Source of the DNA: Alphaproteobacteria bacterium | Lineage (GTDB): Bacteria > Pseudomonadota > Alphaproteobacteria > UBA8366 > GCA-2717185 | Assembly: GCA_012103325.1 (NCBI GenBank) | Contig: WLWY01000003.1 | Coordinates: 1-64,000 of the forward strand | Direction of reading: 5' to 3' | DNA: 64,000 bases | In this document: positions 8,586 through 18,700 of the stretch, piece after piece | Position numbering within the stretch: position 1 is the stretch's first letter | How the letters are laid out: each line of letters opens with the position of its first letter | The notes under the pieces: model-generated | Databases searched by the model: none | What the model saw: the letters and a program-made list of their open reading frames with translations, nothing else | Told to the model about the DNA's origin: nothing | Program-made: the position numbers and the translations under genes

Positions 8586-9695
8586 CTAACCGGCTTTCTC
8601 TACCGTGAAGGCTTCCCAGGTCGGCGCCGACTGCTGTTGCTTCTTAACAAGCTCTTCGATCCCATTAATTTTTTCCATGCCCTGCATCATGTCAGACCGA
8701 ATAAAATCGGCGCGGCGCACCAGGCCGCGGCCCGCTGACAGATTTGTTTGCCAGCCCGTCATTTTGAGCGTCAAGCTGCACAGGATTGCGCCAATCGTGA
8801 CATGGTGGCTGCGGACCATCTTTTTGACATGCTCAAAAGACTCCGCTGTGATGTCTTCCCACATCGATTCCGAGGCCCGCTCGAAGTTCTCGAAGCGGCT
8901 GACGACGGAGGCGGTGACGTCGGTGATGCTTTCCTTGATGAAGTCGATACTGCGCATCAGGCGCACATCGTTACTCAGCTCGAGGTTTTCCTTTAATTCT
9001 TCCATCGATTCTTCGAACATCAGAATCTGAGGAATCAGCCCATTCAAACAATATTTGCCGTAAGACACCGACAGGTAGATGTCAGCATATTCTTCCAGGA
9101 AATCAGGAACCGTTTGAAGGTCTACGCTCAGTTTATCGGCCATTTCTTTTAGATTGTTCAGCGCTATCTTTTTGTCGGGCGCGGAATATTTCTTGATCAG
9201 CCCGGCCATATTGTCGAAATCGGACTCGGTCGTATTATAGATTTGCCGAAGCAGAGGCAGGGTGAACTCGTTCATATAGCGCATGAGTTCCTGACGTTTT
9301 TTGGCGGAAAGCTTCAGCGCCGATTGCTGCTCGACATTGATGCCGAGCCTCCGGAGCTGGTTTCTCAGTGTGTAAATGTCGAAACTATGCAGCTCGGCCA
9401 GGGCGGAGATCATGCGGTTGTCCGGGTGCGGCGCGCCCTGAGGCCAGCCAAAGGTGCCGGGCAATTCCGCAAGGTCAATCTGGCCGCTGCCGCCGTCGGC
9501 ATCGTTAAAGAGCTCAATAACGCTTTCAAGCCGTACATTCTTGATCAGCCGTGCGCGTCGCAGGCTCGGCGTTTGCAGGGGAATGATATGCAAAGGCAGG
9601 ATATGCATCGAATCCATATCTGCTTCTGCCTGGGCCTGTTCCTCGGACTGAGCTGAATCATTCTTCGTCGGCGTTTCTGATTCGATATGATCCAT
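8586..9695 (-). CDS. Unrecognised 369-aa, mostly helical protein
   Basis: I do not recognise a family. The N-terminal 30 residues are acidic and Gln-rich and probably disordered. The rest is predicted helical, with charged stretches such as FEESMEELKENLELSNDV and a long region of Lys/Leu/Glu. There is no signal peptide and no clear membrane segment. A short hydrophobic patch near the C terminus (TIGAILCSLTLK) is too weak to call. Base composition and codon use look like those of the neighbours. It is followed by a lone receiver gene 58 bp downstream, so a signalling partner role is possible but not shown. Confidence 0.6.
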   Translation of the reverse strand: MDHIESETPTKNDSAQSEEQAQAEADMDSMHILPLHIIPLQTPSLRRARLIKNVRLESVIELFNDADGGSGQIDLAELPGTFGWPQGAPHPDNRMISALAELHSFDIYTLRNQLRRLGINVEQQSALKLSAKKRQELMRYMNEFTLPLLRQIYNTTESDFDNMAGLIKKYSAPDKKIALNNLKEMADKLSVDLQTVPDFLEEYADIYLSVSYGKYCLNGLIPQILMFEESMEELKENLELSNDVRLMRSIDFIKESITDVTASVVSRFENFERASESMWEDITAESFEHVKKMVRSHHVTIGAILCSLTLKMTGWQTNLSAGRGLVRRADFIRSDMMQGMEKINGIEELVKKQQQSAPTWEAFTVEKAG

Positions 9696-10244
9696 TCATC
9701 TCCCCCACGAACCAATGCTTCGAGTCGACGGCGCCAGTTTGGATGTATTGCGACACTAAAGCGGAGAGAGTTAAGATATTTTTTAAATTGTAGTAGTTAT
9801 TTTTATACAATCTCTAATGATTGTTTTTCATTCTTTTCAGCGCCACCTATGGGTTTCAAAGGGGCAGGGCCGCAATCATGCGCGCTCCTTCATCGTTCCG
9901 CGACCTCGCCGCCGTGCCGTAATCTTGCCTAAATAGCCGACTATCCTAGACCGAGGCGCCAAACTTGCGAAGCGCCAGCGTGTCGCTTTTTGGTCCATCG
10001 ATCAAGAGAAACGTTGATCTCGGCAAATTTACAACGCTGTATCACGTAAGTTTAGAACAAATCATCCTAAAATTCTAATAAATATAAAATAAAGAAACAA
10101 TTTTATTAATTTTTTTACTTATCAATAACACAATTTAACTTGAAAATACTTTGTGAGTAACAAAATTTGCTGTATATGATTTAGAAAAATGAAATGTAGG
10201 CGACTCATGAGTTGCGGTTTGTGTATCCAATGGGGCTTCAAGAC
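9696..10244. other. AT-rich intergenic region between divergent genes
   Basis: 549 bp without a gene I can support. It must hold the promoters of the leftward 369-aa gene and the rightward lipoprotein gene. About 10040-10200 is strikingly AT-rich with A and T tracts, unlike the GC-rich surroundings. I see no clear operator. A short GGCGC/GCGCC inverted pair occurs near 9955-9980. Confidence 0.5.
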
Positions 10245-10829
10245 ATGCGCTGCAGTGTCGCCATAGCGCTTTTGGCACTGACCAGCTTGCTGGCTGCCGG
10301 TTGCGGTACGCAACTCGATTTCTTGCAGAACCCAGGTTCCGACGAATCGCGCGAAACGAACGCGGCGTCGGGACATGGCGATTTATCCGAAGGCTACTCT
10401 TTGGCACCGGCGTCCGGTGGGGCGGTCGCCGATCATGAGAAACGGCGTCGCGCGGAGACGCTGCGGCCGCGCCCCGAGGCGAAGCCCCAGGACGCGATTC
10501 GGGAACCGTTGCCGGGGGCGTCTGCCACGGATAACGCCCTAACACCGTCGGTGTTGGTCGGGCTCAACTTTGACCAGGCGAAACGGCTCCTCGGTCCGCC
10601 GGACATGGAGGAAAACGGCCAACCTTCCAGGATCTGGCAATATGCCGACGACGACTGCCATATCCGGCTTCATTTCTACTACGACCTTAAGACGCGGCGC
10701 TATCGACTGCTTCATTTCGAAGCGAGTCCGCCGACGGGAGAGACGGAGGACACGCAAGCGTACAGTGATGTACCCGCACACTGCCTCCGGGCTTTTCGGC
10801 AGCGTGTGGTGGCGAACGGAAAGCCGTGA
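10245..10829 (+). CDS. Small outer-membrane-type lipoprotein of unknown function
   Basis: The N terminus MRCSVAIALLALTSLLAAGC is a textbook lipoprotein signal with lipobox LAAGC, so the mature protein should start at the lipidated cysteine at residue 20. A disordered, charged segment follows, then a compact C-terminal part (FDQAKRLLGPPDM ... RIWQYADDDCHIRL) that recalls the small SmpA/BamE-like fold by pattern only. The ATG at 10245 is chosen because it gives a perfect signal peptide; in-frame ATG at 10230 or TTG at 10212 would put extra residues in front of it. The stop overlaps the start of the histidine kinase gene (GTGA), so the two are probably coupled. Confidence 0.65.
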   Translation: MRCSVAIALLALTSLLAAGCGTQLDFLQNPGSDESRETNAASGHGDLSEGYSLAPASGGAVADHEKRRRAETLRPRPEAKPQDAIREPLPGASATDNALTPSVLVGLNFDQAKRLLGPPDMEENGQPSRIWQYADDDCHIRLHFYYDLKTRRYRLLHFEASPPTGETEDTQAYSDVPAHCLRAFRQRVVANGKP

Positions 10830-12859
10830 TCATGGGGCATCCGACGCAAATCCATCAATCGATGCGAACCACGAGTTGGTGGATTAGCGCCCGCCCAGCC
10901 ATAGGAGAGACGTGGGCCGCCCTGCGTGGAAAGTCGGGTGCCCTGCGGTCGGCTATGGGCCACTGGCGGCGCAGCCTGGTCGCAAAGATCGTCGTGACGG
11001 CGGTCATGTTTTCCGTAATCCCGGCTTTCATTTATCTGGAGCTTTCATCCGCCGATCGCGAGCGAAACACGCTGTTGCTCGAAGCCGGGCAGGAGCATGG
11101 CCGCGTTCTCGCAGCGGCGTTGGCGCCGCACCTGCGCGTCGGACTGTCGGAGCAGCCGGCGCTGAATGAAGTGCTGGCCCGGCTTGCCAGCGCAAATCTC
11201 AATGTCCGCGTCATATTCCGCCCGGATGGCGATCCGAAGGAAGGCTTCTATTACATCGCCGCGTTTCCCGCGATAGCGCCGGATTTCATGGAATCCGAAC
11301 GCCGCCGCATCGCTGGCCTGGGGGTTCTGAACCGCCTCGAGGTTTCCTGCAAAAGCGATAAGGCAGCGGCCATACGTCACCGCCATGGCGGCGGCAACGA
11401 GTATCTGATCAGCTCCATTACGCCGGTGCAAACAGAGGCCGGCTGCTGGGCGGTCATCGCCTCCTATAGCAACGAAACCTATCTTCAGTCGTCGCTCGGC
11501 TTGGACTACTGGCAGACGCCGCAAATTCAGATCGCGGCTATTCTTTACTGCGCAATGGCAGCCCTTGCCGTATTCCTTTTGCTGCGCGTACGCGACCAGC
11601 TCCTCAAGTTTCGCGGCATTGCCGTCAATGTCGGGCCCCATGCGGGTGCCATGTCGCTTGCCGAGCAAAACGTCACGCCGGAACTGGACGACGTGGCGGC
11701 GGAATTCGACCGTATTGTGGAGCGGCTGGCGATGCTGTCCTTCGCCGTCGAGAACAGCCCCGTTGCAATCGTCGTGGCGGCGGACGACTGGCGTATCGAA
11801 TATGCGAACCCGGCGTTCGGCTGCCTGACTGGCTACGTGGAGGCGGATACGATCGGACGCACGCCGGCCGCCTTGTTGGCGGCGGAAACAGACGCGTCGC
11901 GCTGGGAAGCGATCTGCGAGGCGGTCGAAAAGGGCGAGATATGGCATGGCGACATAGCCGCGCGTGGCGTCGACGGGTTCACCTACTGGGCGGAGGTGTC
12001 CGTCTATCCGCTGGCGCACGCCCACTCGGGAACGCGCCGCTTCGTCGTCATCCAGCAGGACATTTCCGAACGCCGCGCAATCCTCGCGAAGCTGACCGCC
12101 GCACGGGGCCGGGCGGAGGAAGCGAACCAGTCCAAGTCCAGGTTCCTGGCGCAAATGAGCCATGAGCTACGGACGCCGCTCAACGCCATTATGGGATTCT
12201 CCGAAATCCTCGCGGACAAAAATTTGTCCGCCGGTAAGCAGGATCGGGTTGAGGAGTACGCGCGCCACATTCACGAAAGCGGCGCGCATCTGCTCGCCGT
12301 GATTAACGACTTGCTCGACCTGGCAAAGCTTGAAGCCGGGAAGACGCAGCTTCATCGCGAGCTTCTCGACCTGACAAACCTCGTCGGGTCGACCGTTGCG
12401 TTGGTCATGCCACAGGTGCATGCCGCGGGTGTCCGGCTGGATTGGAAGGCAAACACGATGGATGTCGGCATGGCGGCGTTCGACGAGCGCGCGATGCGGC
12501 AGATTTTGCTGAATCTTCTATCGAACGCCATCAAATACACGCCGCCTCAAGGCGTCGTCTCGATTGGATTGCGCCGCAGGAACAGCTTGGTTGAGCTCAG
12601 CATCGCCGATACCGGTTGCGGGATCCCAGCCGAGGATCTGCCGCGGATCTTGGAACCCTATGCCCAGGTGGAGGACGCGGCGCGAACGCGGGAAGGGACG
12701 GGCCTCGGACTACCGATCGTCAAGCGGTTGGTCGAACTGCACGGCGCGAAGATGGATATCGAGAGCGAAGTTGGCGTCGGCACGACGATCCGCCTGTACT
12801 TCCCAACCGACGAGGAGCCCGTCGCGTCGTCAACAGAAGTTGGGAGCCTGTCCGAGTAA
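10826..12859 (+). CDS. Membrane PAS-domain sensor histidine kinase
   Basis: A 677-aa inner-membrane kinase. Transmembrane helices lie at about 52-72 and 233-255, bracketing a periplasmic sensor of about 160 residues. A PAS domain follows (about 300-420, ending in the VIQQDISERR signature), then a HisKA domain with phospho-acceptor His446 in QMSHELRTPLN, and the ATPase domain (N box NLLSNAIKYTPP, G1 DTGCGIP, G2 GTGLGL). There is no receiver, so it is not CckA. The GTG at 10826 overlaps the lipoprotein stop; an ATG two codons on is equally possible. The coupling suggests that the lipoprotein may be part of its sensing unit. No response regulator follows it. Confidence 0.88.
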   Translation: MIMGHPTQIHQSMRTTSWWISARPAIGETWAALRGKSGALRSAMGHWRRSLVAKIVVTAVMFSVIPAFIYLELSSADRERNTLLLEAGQEHGRVLAAALAPHLRVGLSEQPALNEVLARLASANLNVRVIFRPDGDPKEGFYYIAAFPAIAPDFMESERRRIAGLGVLNRLEVSCKSDKAAAIRHRHGGGNEYLISSITPVQTEAGCWAVIASYSNETYLQSSLGLDYWQTPQIQIAAILYCAMAALAVFLLLRVRDQLLKFRGIAVNVGPHAGAMSLAEQNVTPELDDVAAEFDRIVERLAMLSFAVENSPVAIVVAADDWRIEYANPAFGCLTGYVEADTIGRTPAALLAAETDASRWEAICEAVEKGEIWHGDIAARGVDGFTYWAEVSVYPLAHAHSGTRRFVVIQQDISERRAILAKLTAARGRAEEANQSKSRFLAQMSHELRTPLNAIMGFSEILADKNLSAGKQDRVEEYARHIHESGAHLLAVINDLLDLAKLEAGKTQLHRELLDLTNLVGSTVALVMPQVHAAGVRLDWKANTMDVGMAAFDERAMRQILLNLLSNAIKYTPPQGVVSIGLRRRNSLVELSIADTGCGIPAEDLPRILEPYAQVEDAARTREGTGLGLPIVKRLVELHGAKMDIESEVGVGTTIRLYFPTDEEPVASSTEVGSLSE

Positions 12860-12938
12860 CGCTTGCGGCCTGCGCGTTTCTCTGGTCGACCCAAAGGGCT
12901 TCGTTTTTAAGGGGCTCGGATGTCGTCTAGCGCCGCTT

Positions 12939-12958
12939 GCGATGCCCCTCGGCATCGC
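12939..12958. terminator. Hairpin between convergent genes
   Basis: Perfect 8-bp stem GCGATGCC / GGCATCGC with a CCTC loop, 79 bp after the kinase stop and 70 bp from the end of the leftward ligase gene. There is no T-run on either side, so termination activity is uncertain. Confidence 0.35.
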
Positions 12959-13028
12959 CACGCGACGCCATCCTAACCCAACCCCTTGAAAACGCAGTGC
13001 AGACCATAAGCATTACCCGGGCAGGCTC

Positions 13029-14606
13029 CTAGCGGCGAACTTGCTTAGGTTTGGCATATGCTGCGTCGAGAGGAAGGTCTCCGCGCACCATTGTCCGTAA
13101 GGTCGATTTTTCAATCTTGCCGAGGCCGGTGCGCGGGAGCGAGTCCATGAACGCGACATGATGCGGATGTTGGTATACCGCCAGCCGTCCCACGAACAGA
13201 GCACGCAGTTCTTTCGAAGTCATCGCGTACCCTTCCTTCAGAACGACGCAGGCGACGATGGATTCGCCCAACTCCGGGTCCGGCCTGCCGACGATCGCGG
13301 CTTCTTCGATCGCTTCGCATTCCGCCAGGATCCGTTCGCCATCGGCGGGATAAATGTTCGAGCCGCCGACAATCACGATATCCTTGATACGGTCGTCGAT
13401 GTAGAAATACCCGTCGTCGTCGATATGCCCAACATCCCCGGTCATAAACCAGCCGTCGCGAAAATTTTGTTCCGTCGCCTCCGGGTTGGCCCAATATTCG
13501 CTGAAGACACATTTGCCGCGTAACGCGATCTCGCCGCGCTCTCCGGGTTCGACGTCGCGCATCCAGCGGTCGACAATTCGCGATTCGACATGCGCCGAGG
13601 GCTTGCCGATGGAGCCCGCTTTTCGTCTCGCATCTTCAATCGGCACGGCAATGACCGGCGGCATCGCTTCGGTCAAGCCGTATAGCTGCTGAACTGGTAT
13701 GCCGCGTGCGAACCAGGGCGCCATCGATGCGAGCGGAACCCCCGTGCCGCCGGTTCCCAGTGTCCGGAGACTCGAGATGTCCGTGTTTTCCCAATCGCTA
13801 TGCGAGGATATGGCGCGGGATACGACAGGACGTGCGAGGAGAACGGTGACGCGGAGACGCTCGATATCGCGCAGCACGTCGCCGGCGTCGAATTCGCGGT
13901 GGATCGTGACCGTTGCCCCGGCGAGCATTGCCGGCACCGAATGAATGCTCAACCCGGCGATATGATACATCGGAACCGCGGTCAGCACTTCGTCATGACG
14001 GACCATTTCGAAGACACCGATCGAATTCAAGGCGGAATGATACAGCGCCTCCTGTGAGATAAGCGCGCCTTTCGGCAAGCCCGTCGTACCCGATGTGTAG
14101 ATCATCAGGACCGGCGTCGATGGCGGGAACCGTCGATCGTGGTCAAGCGGCGTGGCGGCTGTTACCAGCGCGCGCATATCCGATTTGTCTTGTTCGCTGT
14201 GGGTATCGTCCCCGATGCCGATCAACCGCATCGAGGGATATTGTTGCAGGCACGCTTCTGCCGAATCGAAGTGATTTGCGCAGACGAACAAATAACGCGG
14301 TTTAGCGTTGTTAAGAAAAACGCCGAGTTGCTCGGTTGTCATTCTAATGTTTAGGGGCACCAGTATGGCGCCGGTTCTCGCACACGCGAAAAGCAGTTCC
14401 AGAATTTCCGGACAGTTATCGCCGAGGAACGCAATGCGATCGCCCTGTTCAATGCCCAGAGTATCGGCAAACGCTCCGCTTAAATGGGCAATGCGGTCTT
14501 CGAACTGCCCGTAGCGCGTTTCGCGTCCTTCGAAGCGAATTGCGACCTTGTCCGGCGCTCTTCGTGCCTTCTCAGCGATCCAACTCGAAATATCGTAGGT
14601 CTTCAT
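13029..14606 (-). CDS. AMP-forming acyl-CoA synthetase
   Basis: A 525-aa member of the ANL superfamily that would activate a carboxylic acid with ATP and join it to coenzyme A. Visible motifs are the P-loop-like MIYTSGTTGLPKG, the adenylate motif YGLTEAMPP, the hinge and ribose-binding region GWFMTGDVGHIDDDGYFYIDDRIKD, and the C-terminal catalytic lysine region GLGKIEKSTLR. The length is normal for FadD3/long- or medium-chain ligases. It stands alone, converging with the kinase gene, so its acid substrate is not shown by context. Confidence 0.88.
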   Translation of the reverse strand: MKTYDISSWIAEKARRAPDKVAIRFEGRETRYGQFEDRIAHLSGAFADTLGIEQGDRIAFLGDNCPEILELLFACARTGAILVPLNIRMTTEQLGVFLNNAKPRYLFVCANHFDSAEACLQQYPSMRLIGIGDDTHSEQDKSDMRALVTAATPLDHDRRFPPSTPVLMIYTSGTTGLPKGALISQEALYHSALNSIGVFEMVRHDEVLTAVPMYHIAGLSIHSVPAMLAGATVTIHREFDAGDVLRDIERLRVTVLLARPVVSRAISSHSDWENTDISSLRTLGTGGTGVPLASMAPWFARGIPVQQLYGLTEAMPPVIAVPIEDARRKAGSIGKPSAHVESRIVDRWMRDVEPGERGEIALRGKCVFSEYWANPEATEQNFRDGWFMTGDVGHIDDDGYFYIDDRIKDIVIVGGSNIYPADGERILAECEAIEEAAIVGRPDPELGESIVACVVLKEGYAMTSKELRALFVGRLAVYQHPHHVAFMDSLPRTGLGKIEKSTLRTMVRGDLPLDAAYAKPKQVRR

Positions 14607-14866
14607 GTGCCATTTTCAGTCCCGCTTTTCAAACGACGTAATCGCGTCGTACCTATAAACGAATCATGCAAACGGGATTGACGGAACCCTTTGATAATTC
14701 GTATCTTTTAGCGGTCTGTCGTTCCTTTAATTGTATGGGTCTAAGATCTTTGATTGTGATGTCATTATAAAAATTACAACTTGATGATTTTATTTACACG
14801 TATTAGGAGAATTGTTTAACTGTAAATTCGCCTTCTTATCCTACTTTACCTATTGAGACAGTAAAT

Positions 14867-15472
14867 TTGCAAATCGAAGAGATTTTACCATGTATCTTAG
14901 ATAGGGTTGCAGCACCTCTGAGCCTAACGACTGAACGAGAACGAATTATACGCGACATGCCTGTTCCGGATCACGCCCATACGGACATCAAAGCGCTCTA
15001 CAGCTATTGGTGTTCCGTTTCGCCCGAAGGGAAACTTCCGGGCCGCCAGCATATCGATCCTGTCGATATGGCGCCGCTTCTGACTAATCTTTGGCTGATC
15101 GATGTCCACCGCGAACCGCTGCGGTTCTGGCGCCGCCTTGTGGGGACCAGAATCGAGGAATTTGCGGGCGTCAACCTCACCGGCGGTTGGATCGACGACA
15201 ATTTGAGCGATTCCAGGACACCGGGTGTGCAAAAGGGGATGGTCGAAGTCGTTGAAACCCGGTTGCCGAGCTGGCGGCGCGGGAAACCGCTCATCAGCGC
15301 CCATAAAAACTACGCGGAGCTGGAGCGGCTTTATCTGCCGTTGGCCGAAGACGGCGAAACCGTGGATATGATTTTGGCGATGACATTGTTTTTGACGATG
15401 CCGGCGCCAAACGATATCGGCGACGACCCCGACAGCGGCCCCCTTGAACTCGAGGACATTCTCGATTCCTGA
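14867..15472 (+). CDS. PAS-like (PAS_5 type) protein
   Basis: A soluble protein of up to 201 aa resembling the PAS_5 family common in alphaproteobacteria. Typical features are an Ala/Leu-Tyr-x-Tyr-Trp start (ALYSYWCS), an ID-P--M--LL motif (HIDPVDMAPLLTNLWLIDV), and RLVGT-I---AG. There is no attached output domain. The start is uncertain: TTG at 14867 gives 201 aa, while ATG at 14957 (MPVPDHAHTD) gives 171 aa and fits the family N terminus; neither has a good ribosome site. It is followed by an AT-rich region and the large hydrolase-NTPase gene, to which it need not be related. Confidence 0.65.
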   Translation: MQIEEILPCILDRVAAPLSLTTERERIIRDMPVPDHAHTDIKALYSYWCSVSPEGKLPGRQHIDPVDMAPLLTNLWLIDVHREPLRFWRRLVGTRIEEFAGVNLTGGWIDDNLSDSRTPGVQKGMVEVVETRLPSWRRGKPLISAHKNYAELERLYLPLAEDGETVDMILAMTLFLTMPAPNDIGDDPDSGPLELEDILDS

Positions 15473-15783
15473 TTCCGGGGACAGGATGAGCCGAGCTTGT
15501 TGCAGCAGGCAGATTTAGGTCACGACGGTGCAGTTGTGACCTGAATCTAGCCTAATTATATTTCAATAAGCATTATGTCCCTTTATTTTTTAAAATATAA
15601 ACAATATCAATTAGTTATATGAACACATAGATCGCCTGGAACGTTGCGGTGTCGCGGCAGACAACTGGCTGCTTCATTTGGGCATCGACGAAATCAGTTC
15701 GGGTAACCTTAGCCGCGACACCGAAGAATGGGGCGGTGGCTTTGTTTACCTCACCAGTGTGGTAGTTTGACTCCGAACAATGG
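15473..15783. other. AT-rich gap upstream of the hydrolase-NTPase gene
   Basis: 311 bp. The first half includes an AT-rich stretch around 15550-15620 that probably holds the promoter of the large gene. The second half (15621-15770) is open in frame for 49 codons, without a start, and may be a gene remnant (separate entry). No integrase or tRNA end is visible. Confidence 0.5.
15621..15770 (+). pseudogene. Possible gene remnant of 49 codons
   Basis: Reading from 15621 gives a peptide with normal protein-like composition ending in SRDTEEWGGGFVYLTSVVV and a TGA at 15768-15770. It has no start codon of its own and an upstream in-frame stop. GC content is that of the core genome, unlike the AT-rich flanks. 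It looks like the 3' end of a gene cut off when the neighbouring large gene arrived. I do not recognise the family. Confidence 0.3.
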
Positions 15784-18700
15784 ATGAAAATTACGCAAAC
15801 TGATATGCCTAAAGCCTTGCTAGTATGTATTCATGGATTGGGTGGCGACGCACAAAGCACTTGGGGGAAATTCCCCGAGTTCTTGAGTAATTCCAAAGGT
15901 TTTTCCGAGACGTACGACATCGATTTATTTTCATACAAGACTGGAAAATTTGGACCCGTCCCTAGCCTAACAAATGTTGCAAGAGAACTTTCAGAATACC
16001 TGGCTACAGAGTATCCTGACAGAGACCGAATTGAGTTCTTGACCCATAGTCAAGGTGGGCTGATTGCGCGCAGATATATCTGCAATGTTCTAAAAGAAGG
16101 CGGCCCATTAAAAACCACCAAACTGATAACCTTTGGCACGCCACACCTTGGGTCGATTCTTGCTAACCCTGTCAAACGGTTAGCAAATGCGCAAGTTCGT
16201 GATCTCGCAGTGGATTCTGACTTTGTTATGTTGTTGGGCGAGGATTGGCACCGTGCAAACGCGCATGAACGCGTAAGCGTCAAGTACATCACCGCTGCTC
16301 AGGATTGGGTGGTATCACGAACGAGCTCACTCGGTGCCGATTGGAGTGACGGAAATATTACCGTCCCCAACAAGGGGCACAGCGACATCGTTGTACCGGA
16401 AAAGCCTGATTCCGCGATAGTCGAAATCGCCTACGAATTCCTCTTGGAACCAGGCGGCATAAGCAGGCGGTTCATAGAGCCGGATTTCCGACAGCCCAAC
16501 CTTGTTATCCGCAAAATAAAGAACGCACAACGCAATCGATTCTTCTTTGGTGCGGAAGCGGTACCCTTTTTCGCGCGGAAGACCGAAATGGATGTAATCG
16601 CAGAATTCCTAGATTCTGCAACTGAGTCTCTTAGCTGGATGCTGATATTTGGCTCCGGCGGTGTAGGGAAGAGCCGACTTGCCCACGAGATTTGCAAGCT
16701 GGTCGCGAGTGAATGGTATGCGGGATTCCTTGATCATCGGGATTTGAACCGCGACTGGCGCAACTGGCAACCTCTTATGCCTACGTTGATTGTAGTCGAT
16801 TACGCGGCAAGAACATCTCAATCGTTTGAAGATGATCCATTGGTGAAGATGCTTGCCGATCTATCGGACCGGGTCGGGGGACAAGGACTGCCGCTTGCTC
16901 GTCCGGTAAGGTTGCTACTTCTGGATCGAATCCCGGATGTCACTTGGCTGACCTCATTGCGTCTGGGCGGTTATAACACAAATGACACTCAGTTCCGTCC
17001 AGCAAACACAGAAGGTTTGCACCTTCAAACTATTGATGATCCAGTCGAAATTATTGAGTGGATTCTGGAAAGTCAAGACACGCCTGCACCTCGACGTGAA
17101 ACTCTCAGTGAAACGCTGAGCCGTTTCGATGAGCAACGCCGTCCTCTTTTTGCGCTATTGTTAGCGGAAACAATCATAGTTGAGCCGGATAACTGGCTTA
17201 CTCTGGACAAAGAGGCCGCCATCGAAGGTATCTTGAATCGGGAACAGTTTCGCTTTTGGCGACCCTTAGGCTCAAAACCGCCCGAAGAACGCGTATTGGC
17301 GTTGGCCACCGTAGTTCGTGGACTTTCTGCAGAAGCGACAACCAGTATCGAAGAAGTCTTTCTACCTAAATGGGATATCGACAAGCATCCCAAGGTTTTT
17401 TCTGAAATGACGGGGCACGACTCTGATCAATTGGTCTGGCCACTCGAGCCCGATATCTTGGGTGAGTACTTTGTGGTCAAGCAGTTTGATGGGCTTAGTG
17501 ACAGTCATAAGAGCTTATTTATGACTTATGCGTGGCACAATGCACGATATGAAACCTCTGACTTTCTGCTCCGAACCTTCGCCGATTTTGATCCTGAGTT
17601 GTTGCCGCACAGCCTCCTTGCCCCCCCAATATTCGATGAAGTCAGTTTCCAATGGTGTAGAACGTTGCTAACAATTCAGAAATACATGCCAAATCAATAC
17701 GCGACAATTCAGGCTAAAATACGCAGTTTTATTGAAGACTCTGTTGTTCGGTGGGGGTTCAATACCACATCCAGCTACCTTTTCGGCACGCTCCGCAAAC
17801 TTGAAATAAATGATGAGTTTCGTGTCCTGGCGCTGGACCACCTGAAAAGGAACTGTTCTGAACTGATTTCCCTAGGTGCAAAACAATGCTTGCCAGGAAC
17901 GGTTGGATTCTTTTTGAAAAGTGTGAAGAGAGATTGCGATATTTCGGTATTAGAATCTTGCCATGCGTCCCTATTGGCGTCGCGCGATGACCTAGTCGAG
18001 CAGGCACTTTCAAACGCTCTTGACGAATTTGGATCATTTCAAGAGATAGTTTGGCAGCAGAACGAGCACTTGGCTAGGACATTATATTCGAAGATTGATA
18101 AGGACGACGAGAGGTTGGCAGAACGAGCGTTCGAGACGCCGTTAGACAAGCTTGGTTACTTTCTGAGAATAGCTTGGCGACATGATCAAAAATCACTAAT
18201 TCAGAAATTGTACTCGCGATTTGATTCGCAGGTTGATCGCTTGGCTGAGCGGGCACTTTCTTCATCACTCGACGCGATAGGTTCGCTTCTAGAGATAGCT
18301 TGGCAACATGATCAAAAGGAGCTGGTTCAGAAATTATACTCGCGATTTGATGCGCAGATTGATCGCTTGGATGAGCGGGCACTTTCTTCATCACTCGACG
18401 CGACAGGTTCGCTTTTAAAGATAGCTTGGCAACAAGATCAAAAAAAGATGGTTCAGAAATTATATTCGCGATTTGATGCGCAGATTGATCGCTTGGCTCA
18501 GCGGGCACTTTCTTCATCACTCGACGCGACAGGTTCGCTTTTAAAGTTAGCTTGGCAACATGATCAAAAAGGGCTGGTCGAAAATCTGTATGATCGCCTG
18601 GAAGCGCGCGTGGATCTACTTATGCCATTGGTTTCCTTAGATGCGCTGGATTCGGCAGCTGTTTTCTTAAAGCGCGCAGAAAAACATGGTCGAAAGGGCC

